Below the pieces are notes generated by a model. The model did no database searches, had not been told where the DNA came from, and saw only the letters and a program-made list of their open reading frames with translations. DNA of 64,000 nt from Fimbriimonadaceae bacterium (lineage in GTDB: Bacteria > Armatimonadota > UBA10988), in NCBI GenBank assembly GCA_020850355.1, contig JADZEX010000026.1:72110-136109 (forward strand), read 5' to 3'. Below, one piece after another: positions 26,148-35,167 of this stretch. Both the position numbers and the translations under genes were made by a program. Position 1 is the first letter of the stretch. Every line of letters starts with the position of its first letter.

Positions 26148-26207
26148 GATCGGTCGGATCGGTCGGATCAGTCGGATCAGTCGGATCAGTCGGATCAGTC
26201 GGATCAG
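26148..26207. repeat. 9-bp tandem repeat, unit GATCRGTCG
   Basis: About 6.5 copies of GATCGGTCG or GATCAGTCG lie head to tail between the converging repeat-protein gene and gph, ending in the gph stop codon. Two G-type units are followed by four A-type units, a pattern of slippage expansion. Each unit holds a GATC site. Confidence 0.9.
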
Positions 26208-26865
26208 GAGATCGGTCGGTCCAGCAGGTCCAGCAGCTCCTGCGGTGCGTGGATCACTCGTTCGGCGCCGGCAGTGTGCAGTTCGGCGACAGGGCGGAAG
26301 CCCCAGGCCGCGCCGATGGCGCGCATCCCGGCGCGGCGGGCGCAGTGCATGTCGGGGGCGCTGTCACCCAGGTAGAGCACCTCACCCGGCGCCACGCCCA
26401 GCGCGGCGGCGACCGCCAGGGCGCCGGCCGGGTCGGGCTTCACCGGCGTGTCGGGCCGGGCGCCGCGGACCACCGCGAAGGGCCACGGGGCCAGCAGCTC
26501 GGCGACCAGCCGTTGCGTGAACGGGTCCGGCTTGTTGGAGAACACCGCCAGCGGCAGGCCCCGGGCGAGCAGCTCCTCGAGCAGGGCGGCGATGCCGGGG
26601 TAGGGGCGACTGCGGGCAGCGTAACGTCGCCCGTACTCGGCCTCCATCGCCGCGATCAGCGCCGCGGTTCGCGCGCTGCTCACCGCGTCCGCCGGCAGCA
26701 CTCGCCGGGCCAGCGCATGGATGCCGTCGCCGACGAACAGTCGGTAGGCGTCGACCGGGTGCCCTGCGAATCCCAGGCCGGCCAGCGCGACGTTCATGCT
26801 GTCGGCAAGGTCCTGCAGGGTGTCGAGCAGCGTCCCATCGAGGTCGAACAGCACCGCGGCGACGG

Positions 26866-26869
<4 letters not shown>
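26204..26869 (-). CDS. gph: HAD-superfamily phosphatase, phosphoglycolate phosphatase type
   Basis: 221 residues with all four HAD motifs: LFDLDGTLLDT (nucleophile Asp9, acid/base Asp11), VFSNKP, VKPDPAGAL (motif III Lys) and LYLGDSAPDM. A helical cap of the Gph/PGMB type lies between motifs I and II. Gph removes phosphoglycolate arising from DNA repair or oxygenation; the true substrate of HAD proteins is hard to fix by sequence. The ATG overlaps the trpD stop by four bases (ATGA), so it is translated with trpD. Its stop lies in the 9-bp repeat. Confidence 0.82.
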
Positions 26870-27885
<1,016 letters not shown>

Positions 27886-27973
27886 CCCGTCCTCCGCTGA
27901 CGGGTTTGGCGGCGACGGCTGCCAATCCTCCCCGCCGCGGTCACGCTAAGCGCTGGTGACACCGGAGGCGGCG

Positions 27974-28690
27974 ATGCGACAATACGGGGGGTTGCTCCTG
28001 GGTCTGCTGGCGACCGGCAGCGCGTTGGCCGAGAAGCGGCTGACTTCGTACAACGAGGTGCGCCTGATCGACGCCTACCGCTTCCGCGGCGGGACGCGCG
28101 CCGGGACCGGGCTGATCCGCAGCGGCTGGACGCAGTACAAGCTGAACTCCGCGTTGCGGGCCCGTTTTGAGTCCTGGAGCTGGCTGCAGCTCGAAGCCGG
28201 CAAGGGCACCGGCGAGTCGCGCTACACCGGCGCCCTCGAGTGGGACGCCCATCGTCTCTTCACGTTGCGCTTGCACGGCACCTGGTACGACCGCAATGAT
28301 GAGGTCGGCAACCAGCTCTTCCAGGGCCCCAAGACCACCGAGTTGGGGGGGGCGGTGACTCTCCGCGTGCCGCTGCGGCCGACGCTGTCGTACTGGTACG
28401 ACCTCGACAGCAATGTCGGCAGCTACCTGCAGCTTGGTGTCAGCCACCGCACGCCGGTCTCGACCAACGGCTGGCTGGCCGATCTCAGCGCCAACCTGGG
28501 CTGGGACTTCGGCCGGCAGCAGGGCTTCAACGACGCCCACCTGCGGGGCTACCTGTGGTACGAGCTGGACAGCCACTTCAGCGTCGGGCCCGGGGTCGAT
28601 CTCTGGTTCCCGGCGGCCCAGGTCGACCCGACCGCCGACACCGTGCGAGCCGACTGGTCGCTGGGCCTGACCTACCGCAAGCTGTTCTGA
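27974..28690 (+). CDS. Outer-membrane beta-barrel protein
   Basis: 238 residues from the ATG with GGAGG five bases upstream; the ORF-track start six codons earlier lacks one. Signal peptide 1-21 (YGGLLLGLLATGSALA). The mature part is a series of amphipathic strands with alternating hydrophobic and aromatic residues (FTLRLHGTWYDRND, PTLSYWYDLDSNVGSYLQLGVSH, HLRGYLWYELDSHFSVGPGVDLWF) and ends in Phe (LGLTYRKLF), the signal used by the BAM machinery. About ten strands are likely. This is direct evidence for an outer membrane. Cargo or function unknown. Divergent from trpD. Confidence 0.78.
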   Translation: MRQYGGLLLGLLATGSALAEKRLTSYNEVRLIDAYRFRGGTRAGTGLIRSGWTQYKLNSALRARFESWSWLQLEAGKGTGESRYTGALEWDAHRLFTLRLHGTWYDRNDEVGNQLFQGPKTTELGGAVTLRVPLRPTLSYWYDLDSNVGSYLQLGVSHRTPVSTNGWLADLSANLGWDFGRQQGFNDAHLRGYLWYELDSHFSVGPGVDLWFPAAQVDPTADTVRADWSLGLTYRKLF

Positions 28691-28700
28691 GGCCCGCGCC

Positions 28701-31433
28701 TCACTCGAACGGTAACGGGTTGTCGGTCAGCGCCACGAGGTCCAGGAAGAGGCTCTCGCGGGGGGTCAGTTGCACCGTGTGCTCGCCCGCGGTCAACGTC
28801 AGCGGCTGCAGACAGATCAGCGTCATCGCCTGGTTCTGCGCCGCCATGCACCAGCGCCAGGCGGCCCCGACGCGCAGTTGGCTGGTCTGCTGCGCGGCGC
28901 CGTCGAGGGCGAAGTGCAGGCTGTCGTGCTGCGCGGTCGGCTCGTCGGCGCGGACCCGCAGCAGCAGGTGGTAGACGCCCGCCCGCGGGACGCCGAAGCG
29001 GTACTCGACCGGCCCCTCCTTGGCCGCGCCGGCCAACAAGAGGGCCTTGCCGCCCGAGGCCGCCGGGTCGGCGACGACCTGGTAGGCCTTCGCGCCGCTC
29101 GGCTGCTCGGCCTCCAGGAACTGCGTCCAAACGCCATCGGCCGCTGGTTTCACCGCCTGCTGGTAGCTGGTCGCCGCGTAGACCATCACGGGGCGCGAGA
29201 GCCCGTCGGGCAAGCGCACCAGGAAGGCGCCTTTGTAGAGAGCACGGGCCGTCATCCTGGCCGGCTGGAGGATCACCCGCAGCTCCAGGGGCTGGCCCGG
29301 CGTCAGGCTGCTGGCCGCGGGCTGCACCGTGAACCAGTCGAACGCGCTGTTCTGTGCGATCCGGAAGGGCGTCGTGGCGGCTCCCGACCAGGTCGCGGTG
29401 ATGGTCTGCGCGGCCCCGGCGCTGGTCTCGGCGGCGCTGAAGCGGAGCTGGTTGCGGTCCAGCCGCAGCGGCAGCGGGCGGTCGGGCAGGCTGAGCGGCG
29501 CGGCCGCCGGCAACGCGCCGAGGTCGACCGCCCCGCCGGCGGTGAAGTTTGGCAGCGCCTCGCCGCGGCCGCGGGCAGGCGAGCCGGCGCGCAAGGTGTA
29601 GTGCCCCGCGCCCGGGTCGCTGAGGCCCGGGTCACCGGTCAGCCCGTGCGCTTCAGCGCCGGCCTCGCCGTTCAGTTGAAGGTTGTAGTCGCAATCCGAC
29701 TGCGGGCTGCTGCTGCGCCGCGAGATGTTGCTGCGGGCGGCGAAGAGGTTGTTGCGGGCGACGATCTTGAGATGCGCCAGCAGCCCCAGGTCGCCCGCGT
29801 CGCCGAAGGTGGTGTTCCCGAAGACGTGCGCCACCGCGCTCGGCCCGCTCTGGTTGCTGGAGGTCTTGATCGACTGCCCGGCCAGGTTGCGCTGGTCGCC
29901 CATGTTGACCAGCAGGTTGTTGAAGACATACGACGGCCCGGCCATGCAGCCCTGGATGCTGACCCCGCAGAGGCAGCCCTCGAACCAGTTGCGGTGCACC
30001 CGCACGTTGATCTGCCCGCCGTCAATCTCGATGGCGTCGTCGTTGGCGAAGCAGTAGAAGTTGCCGTAGATGTCGGCATCGCGGTAGAAACCGCCGTCGC
30101 TGTCGAAGTTGCCGGCGCCCTCGATGGCGTCGTTCCAGCGGTGCTCGTCGCTGCCGATGAAATCGTTGTAGCGCAGCACGGTCGAGCGCGGCTTGTCGAT
30201 CCCCACCGCCTGCGGCCCGGACGGGTGGGCGTAGTACCAGGAGTTGGCGGTGGTCAGCGGGTCGTGGATGTAGTTACGCTCCAACACCGTGCCAACACTG
30301 CGACTCACCAGGATGGCGGTGTCCCAGTTGATGGCCTCCCCCGCGGGCGTGTAGTACATACCGTTCTTGTCGAACCGCTGCACGCCGATCCGGCCCCAGC
30401 CGGCGATGTCGCAGTTCTGCACGCGCACCTGCTCACACTGCCGGATGCGAATCACGTCCGCCAGGCCGCCCCGGATGGTCAGCCCGTCGAGGATCACGTG
30501 CTTCACGCGGTACAGGTCGAGAATCGGCCCCTGCCGGTCGTTGCGCAACACGAAGCCGTCGCGGGCGGTGTAGCGGATCCAGCCCTCGGGCGTGCCGCTC
30601 TCGGTGATCGCCAGGTGGCCGTCAAAGTTGGTCGCGTCGAGCACGACGGTCTTGGCGATCGGCACGGCGGAGCGCCAGGTCCGGAAGGGGCTGCTCTCCA
30701 CGGTGGCGCCCGCGGCGTCCAGCACACGCAGTTCGTAGGCGGTGTCTTCCTGCAGATTCACGACGCTGCCGCGGTACATCGTGTCCTCGGGCGCGTAGAC
30801 CGGCGGATAGACCGGCTGCCAGGCGCCGACGGTGGTGCGAAACTCGACCCGCAGGCCCGGGCGCAGCGGGCTCTTCAGGTAGTAGCCACAGGCGTTGAAG
30901 AGCGGCACCACCTCAAACGGCGCGACCTGCAGTTTGGGGTGTCCGGCGGCCCGTCGCTCGGCGATCTGGCGCTCTTCGTCCGCGCTCAGCGCGGCCGCGT
31001 ACTTCACCATATCGTAGGTGATCGAGGACTCGTCCCCGGTGGCGTAGAGGCAGGCCTCAATCCGCGACGGGCCGCTCCAGCCGAAGGCCTGCTTGAGGTT
31101 GATGGCGTAGACCCCCGGCCCGTCGATGTTGGCGACCTCGCGCTTGTCGTTGGGGGTGCGGATCAGCTTGACCTGACCGCGGTCGGAGAGCTCGCTGACC
31201 CGGACCACGAACCATGGGGTCTCATCGAGGTTGACCTGGTGGACGCGGCTGGCGGTGACCCAGCGCGGATCGGCGGCGGAGTCGACCAGGCGGAGCCGGC
31301 CCTTGGCGACGGTCAGCTCGCCGGGCGTCGAGTCGAACCGCTGCCAACCGCCCTCACTGAAGTCGTCGAGCAGATCGGCCTGGGCGCCGTGGGACAGCAG
31401 GACGAGGCAGCAGACCAGCAGGCAGCGCTTCAT
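28701..31433 (-). CDS. Secreted parallel beta-helix protein, probable polysaccharide lyase or hydrolase
   Basis: 910 residues. I start at the ATG at 31433, where GAGGTG lies six bases upstream. Signal peptide 1-20 (CLLVCCLVLLSHGAQA). About 20-150 is a beta-sandwich of the carbohydrate-binding type (DDFSEGGWQRFD). About 290-560 is a right-handed parallel beta-helix (VKHVILDGLTIRGG, VRVQNCDIAGWGRIGVQ, YGNFYCFANDDAIEIDGG, HRNWFEGCLCGVSIQG). Later segments look like beta-sandwich modules, the last similar to a CBM (FLEAEQPSGAKAYQVV, YHLLLRVRADEP). The Asp-rich NDDAIEIDGG turn could be catalytic. The exact CAZy family is not clear. Confidence 0.75.
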   Translation of the reverse strand: MKRCLLVCCLVLLSHGAQADLLDDFSEGGWQRFDSTPGELTVAKGRLRLVDSAADPRWVTASRVHQVNLDETPWFVVRVSELSDRGQVKLIRTPNDKREVANIDGPGVYAINLKQAFGWSGPSRIEACLYATGDESSITYDMVKYAAALSADEERQIAERRAAGHPKLQVAPFEVVPLFNACGYYLKSPLRPGLRVEFRTTVGAWQPVYPPVYAPEDTMYRGSVVNLQEDTAYELRVLDAAGATVESSPFRTWRSAVPIAKTVVLDATNFDGHLAITESGTPEGWIRYTARDGFVLRNDRQGPILDLYRVKHVILDGLTIRGGLADVIRIRQCEQVRVQNCDIAGWGRIGVQRFDKNGMYYTPAGEAINWDTAILVSRSVGTVLERNYIHDPLTTANSWYYAHPSGPQAVGIDKPRSTVLRYNDFIGSDEHRWNDAIEGAGNFDSDGGFYRDADIYGNFYCFANDDAIEIDGGQINVRVHRNWFEGCLCGVSIQGCMAGPSYVFNNLLVNMGDQRNLAGQSIKTSSNQSGPSAVAHVFGNTTFGDAGDLGLLAHLKIVARNNLFAARSNISRRSSSPQSDCDYNLQLNGEAGAEAHGLTGDPGLSDPGAGHYTLRAGSPARGRGEALPNFTAGGAVDLGALPAAAPLSLPDRPLPLRLDRNQLRFSAAETSAGAAQTITATWSGAATTPFRIAQNSAFDWFTVQPAASSLTPGQPLELRVILQPARMTARALYKGAFLVRLPDGLSRPVMVYAATSYQQAVKPAADGVWTQFLEAEQPSGAKAYQVVADPAASGGKALLLAGAAKEGPVEYRFGVPRAGVYHLLLRVRADEPTAQHDSLHFALDGAAQQTSQLRVGAAWRWCMAAQNQAMTLICLQPLTLTAGEHTVQLTPRESLFLDLVALTDNPLPFE

Positions 31434-31471
31434 CGCAATCACCTCGCGCCGCGGCGCGGCGCCGATCGCTC

Positions 31472-31496
31472 ATTCGCCAGCGACCGGCGACTCCTG
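31472..31496 (-). promoter_or_regulatory. Shared 25-base element between beta-helix gene and oxidoreductase gene (copy 2)
   Basis: Matches 23830-23854 at 22 of 25 positions (ATTCGCC...CCGGCGACTCCTG on the plus strand). It sits in the divergent spacer, so it could control either gene. A 14-base palindrome, CGCGCCGCGGCGCG (31445-31458), lies beside it next to the beta-helix ribosome site. Confidence 0.45.
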
Positions 31497-31549
31497 TCGT
31501 GGCACGTGCTACCATGCCGCCGGCCGCGGCAGGCGGCGGGAGGCGCGGT

Positions 31550-32722
31550 GTGACACCGTTACGGGTCGGCGTGGTGGGGCTCGGCATCCGAGGGCTCTGG
31601 CTGGCACGCCTGGCGGCTGACAGCCCGGCCACCGAGCTGGTGGCGCTGGCCGACCTCAATCCGGACATGCGCGACGTCGGCCGGCAGTGCTTCCCAACGG
31701 TGACCATCCACCAGGACGGCGTGGCGCTGGCTGGCGATCCGGCCGTCGAAGCCGTACTGGTCGGCACGGGCGACCGCTTTCACGCCCAGAACGCCCGCGA
31801 AGCGCTGCGGGCTGGGAAGCACGTCCTGGTCGAGAAGCCGCTGGCCCAGAGCTTCGCCGACCTGCGGGAGCTGCAGCGACTCGAGGCGGCCAGTGGCTGT
31901 CGCCTGGGCACCTACCTCGAACTGCGCCACAGCACGCTCTGGCGGCGCGCCAAGGCCGTGCTCGAGAGTGGTGAGGTCGGCCAGCTCTACGCTGCCACTT
32001 TGCTCGACCATGTCGGCCGCGACAAGGCGCAGTTCTTCGGTCGGCGGCGCGCCCGCTCGCGCGACCAGATGGTCAGCCTGGTGCTGCAGAAGGGGGTCCA
32101 CTGCCTGGACCTGCTGAACTGGTTCCTGGGCAGTGCGCCCCGCCGCGTCGCGGCGGTCGGCAAGCTGGCCCACTTCGGCGGCACCGCAGCGGCCGACAAG
32201 CGCTGCTGCGCCTGCGACGAAGCGGCCACCTGTCCGCACTTTCACGAGCACACCTACCCGCTCAACCCGCCGGGCATCGTGCTCGACCATGGCGATGACC
32301 ACTGCGTCTGGTCCAGCGCCTGCGACCTGGAGGACATCAGCCTGCTGAGCATCGAGTACGCCAGTGGCGCCGTGGCGTCGTACCACGAGGTCCACTTCGC
32401 GCCCTACTACAGCACGCACTTCACCTTCTACGGCAGCCTGGCGCAGCTCGATGTCGAGGCCAACCACGACACCAACGAGTGCTGGTTGCAGGTCACCGCC
32501 CGCCACACCCAACAGCAACGCCGCGAGCGGCCCAGCCGCGACACCGGCCACGGGGGCGCCGACCCGGCGCTGCTGGCCGACTTCGCCGCCGCCGTGCGCG
32601 AGGGCCGGCCACCGCTCTGCGACCTGCGCGCCGGCTACGAAAGCGCCCAGATCGGCATCGCCACGCGGCTTAGTCTCGACAGCGGCCAGTTTGTGGAACT
32701 GCCGCCGTTTGAGTCGCCGTAG
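31550..32722 (+). CDS. Gfo/Idh/MocA-family oxidoreductase
   Basis: 390 residues from a GTG with GGGAGG six bases upstream; the fold starts immediately (LRVGVVGLGIRGLWLARLAA, the Rossmann GxGxxG). The sugar-dehydrogenase core is complete: NAREALRAGKHVLVEKPLAQS (the EKP motif), LELRHSTLWRRAK, and a catalytic-region HCLDLLNWFLG. These enzymes oxidise or reduce sugars and cyclitols using NAD(P). A Cys/His-rich insert (RCCACDEAATCPHFHEHTY) is unusual and could bind metal. No signal peptide. Context (beta-helix protein, GH-like protein) suggests sugar catabolism. It is convergent with the next gene with three bases between. Confidence 0.85.
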   Translation: MTPLRVGVVGLGIRGLWLARLAADSPATELVALADLNPDMRDVGRQCFPTVTIHQDGVALAGDPAVEAVLVGTGDRFHAQNAREALRAGKHVLVEKPLAQSFADLRELQRLEAASGCRLGTYLELRHSTLWRRAKAVLESGEVGQLYAATLLDHVGRDKAQFFGRRRARSRDQMVSLVLQKGVHCLDLLNWFLGSAPRRVAAVGKLAHFGGTAAADKRCCACDEAATCPHFHEHTYPLNPPGIVLDHGDDHCVWSSACDLEDISLLSIEYASGAVASYHEVHFAPYYSTHFTFYGSLAQLDVEANHDTNECWLQVTARHTQQQRRERPSRDTGHGGADPALLADFAAAVREGRPPLCDLRAGYESAQIGIATRLSLDSGQFVELPPFESP

Positions 32723-32725
32723 CCG

Positions 32726-35104
32726 CTACCGCACCTGCACCACGGCATACTGCCGCAGTTCGTTGAGGCGCACCCGCAGGCCGTCGCCGGCGGCGGTGAC
32801 CGTGGCCTCGAGAGGCCCTTCCGGCACCCGCACGGTGGTGCTGGCCGCCGGGAGCCGCAGGCCGGGGACTTGCAGCTCCAGCGTCAACTCGCCGGTCGGC
32901 AGGCTGTGCTCGCGGGCCTGCTGCTCGGCTTCGGTGAGTCGCGGGTCGAGCGTCGCGGCGTGGTTCAGCAGGTGCACCAGCAGGCCGCGCGGCGTGCGCT
33001 GCAGGTCGACGGTCACCAACTCGGCCCCGCGGCCGGTCAGCCGTACCAACGGCTGCGCCGCGCGGAGGGGCGCAACGACCGCCAGCAGCTTGGCGTCGGT
33101 GGCACTCAGCGGGACATGCATCGCCGGAATCTCGATCGCCTGTTTGGCCTCACAGCGCAGCCAGAGGCCCAGCTCGTACATCGTCTCGACGCGATAGCCC
33201 TCGCCGTAGGGCGCCCACGACTCGCCGTCGGGCGCGGCCCCGGCGGCGAGCAGTTTCTGGCCGTCGGGCTGGCGGTACGACTCGTTGAGCAGATTCCGCG
33301 CGATGGCCTGCTGCGCCTCGTCCCAGGGCCCGAACTTGACGTTGCGGAACCAGACTCGGCCGCCGTGGTTGCGGAACAGGAGATGCACCGAGGCCGACTT
33401 CAGGGGCTTCTCGGAGTTGATCACGCAGCGCGAGAACTCCCAGTCGTGCGACCCGGTGCTGAAGCGGGCGACCTGCCCCCAGAGCGGGGTGCCGTCCTGG
33501 TGGAGCAGGTCGACGTACAGCGCGTAGTTGCTGTCGGCCTGCCCACTGACACCCTCGGCCTTGCTCCAACCCTCGATTACCACCTTGCCGGGCGTGGTCT
33601 GGTTGAGCGCGACGTACTGCGTCGCCCCGGCCGTGGTGCCGCCGAAGGCATCCTCCAGCCAGTAGTGCGTGGCGCCGCGACCGACCGGGCGCTGGCGTAA
33701 CGGCGCCTCGCCGGCCGGTGGGGTGGCCCACTCTGGCCGGGTCGCCCGGTCCCGCCAGTCGGCGCCGTACCTGGCGGTCTCGGCGCCGAGCAGCAAGGCC
33801 CGTCCGCCGCCGCGGAGCCAGCCGTCGACGGTCCGAATGGCGTCGTCCTCGAGGGCCGGTGCGTCGAGCATCACCAGGCCGGTCAGGCCGCTCAGAGCGG
33901 CCGGCTGCAGGCCGACATCGGAGACCACCCGGTACGGCACCTGGGCCTTCTGCAGCGCCTGCGCGAAGGCCAGGCATTGGCGGTGGGTCTGGCTGGAAAG
34001 CAAGTAGCTGCGCGGCGAGAAGAGCAGGCCAATCTCCCCGAGCTCCTGCGCGGTCGCCAGCTCGTCGGCCAGGTCGCGGGCCAGGGCGAAGTAGGCCCGC
34101 ACCGCGGGCAGGTGCTCCCGCAGCAGGTTGCCCGTGCCAGGACCGCCCAGCCCCAGCCACGACACCGCCCCCTGACTGACGATCTCGGCCAGCGCCAGCC
34201 GCAGCCGGTCAGGCGCCATGCGGCCGTGGTGCAGGGCGCCCTGTTCGTCGGTCAGCAAGTGATAGGTCACCGACATCGCGGCGGGCCGGCTGGTGGGCCG
34301 CTCGCTGAGGGCGTGGGCCACCTTGAGCCACGGGATCTGCGTGCCGCCGGGGGGGAACGCACCGTGCGTGGTGCCCTCGATGCACATCAGGTCGTAGTGG
34401 TCGCCGTAGGCCCACTGGTAGGTCGACCCGCTGTCCTGGTGGTAGGTCCCGTCCAGCCCGAAGCCGGGGACAATGGCGCGGGCGGTCCGACGCAGGTCGC
34501 CCAGGAAGTCCATCACGCAACGGATCCGCCACTCTCGCAGGGCCATGCGGGTCGGCAGATCGCTGGCGCCAATGGCCTCGGTCAACACCGGCGCCAACTG
34601 CCGGGCGGCGGCAAACTCCGTCCAACTGGCGAGGCAGTGCGGGCAGAAGCAGGACTCGTAGTGGCTGGCGTAGTCGACATGCACGCCGCGGTGGCCCTGC
34701 TGCGCCAGCCCGCGGAAGTGCTCGCGCGAGAACTCCAGCCAGAGCGGGTTGTTGACGCAGGCGGTCCAGCCGTACTGGGCAATGGTCGGGAACAGCGGAT
34801 CGGCCGGCCGCAAGAAGCTGCCATCCTGACGCACCGCGGCGCGGGCGCGGATCCAGCTCTCGTCGTGGCTGCGGCTGTCCATGTAGTTCAGCGTGAACCA
34901 GCCCCGCGTGGCCAGCCCGGCGGCCCTGGCTGCCGCGGGCTGGGCGCCGAAGGCGCAGTTGACGCCGGTCGCGGCCCAGGCGGCGAGATCGGCTGGCTCC
35001 TGCGGCAGACCGCTGATGAACAGCTCGCGGCACCGCCCGCGCTGGAACAGGGCCGAGTCGTCGGCCGCGCCCAAGGTCAAGACCACCAGACACCACAACA
35101 CCAT
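32726..35104 (-). CDS. Large secreted glycoside-hydrolase-like protein (GHL6/GH42-like barrel, unclassified)
   Basis: 792 residues. A short hydrophobic N-terminus (VLWCLVVLTLGA) suggests export. About 25-330 is a TIM-barrel segment with RGVHVDYASHYESCFCPHC, the feature of hypothetical glycosyl hydrolase families, and FGLDGTYHQDSGSTYQW. About 340-440 resembles a beta-galactosidase trimerisation or amidotransferase-like domain (EIGLLFSPRSYLLSSQTH). About 500-620 looks like a carbohydrate-binding sandwich (SNYALYVDLLHQDGTPLWGQ). The end is beta-rich with LLVHLLNHAATLDPR. Catalytic acids cannot be assigned with confidence. Possible operon with the following GT-C gene group upstream (63-base gap). 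Confidence 0.62.
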   Translation of the reverse strand: MVLWCLVVLTLGAADDSALFQRGRCRELFISGLPQEPADLAAWAATGVNCAFGAQPAAARAAGLATRGWFTLNYMDSRSHDESWIRARAAVRQDGSFLRPADPLFPTIAQYGWTACVNNPLWLEFSREHFRGLAQQGHRGVHVDYASHYESCFCPHCLASWTEFAAARQLAPVLTEAIGASDLPTRMALREWRIRCVMDFLGDLRRTARAIVPGFGLDGTYHQDSGSTYQWAYGDHYDLMCIEGTTHGAFPPGGTQIPWLKVAHALSERPTSRPAAMSVTYHLLTDEQGALHHGRMAPDRLRLALAEIVSQGAVSWLGLGGPGTGNLLREHLPAVRAYFALARDLADELATAQELGEIGLLFSPRSYLLSSQTHRQCLAFAQALQKAQVPYRVVSDVGLQPAALSGLTGLVMLDAPALEDDAIRTVDGWLRGGGRALLLGAETARYGADWRDRATRPEWATPPAGEAPLRQRPVGRGATHYWLEDAFGGTTAGATQYVALNQTTPGKVVIEGWSKAEGVSGQADSNYALYVDLLHQDGTPLWGQVARFSTGSHDWEFSRCVINSEKPLKSASVHLLFRNHGGRVWFRNVKFGPWDEAQQAIARNLLNESYRQPDGQKLLAAGAAPDGESWAPYGEGYRVETMYELGLWLRCEAKQAIEIPAMHVPLSATDAKLLAVVAPLRAAQPLVRLTGRGAELVTVDLQRTPRGLLVHLLNHAATLDPRLTEAEQQAREHSLPTGELTLELQVPGLRLPAASTTVRVPEGPLEATVTAAGDGLRVRLNELRQYAVVQVR

Positions 35105-35167
35105 GCCGGCGCTCCGCTGCCGCGGCGACCGTTCCGGCCGCGCCGGCCGGTTCCTCCCAAGCCGCGC

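Noticed and set aside
26148-26207. CRISPR array
   Set aside because: The repeat unit is 9 bases without spacers, so it is a simple tandem repeat.
31445-31458. 14-base palindrome CGCGCCGCGGCGCG as an operator
   Set aside because: It is pure GC in a very GC-rich genome and overlaps a ribosome site; chance is a fair explanation.
28770-31553. 927-residue plus-strand ORF
   Set aside because: It lies antisense to the beta-helix gene, with no ribosome site and composition typical of an antisense shadow.
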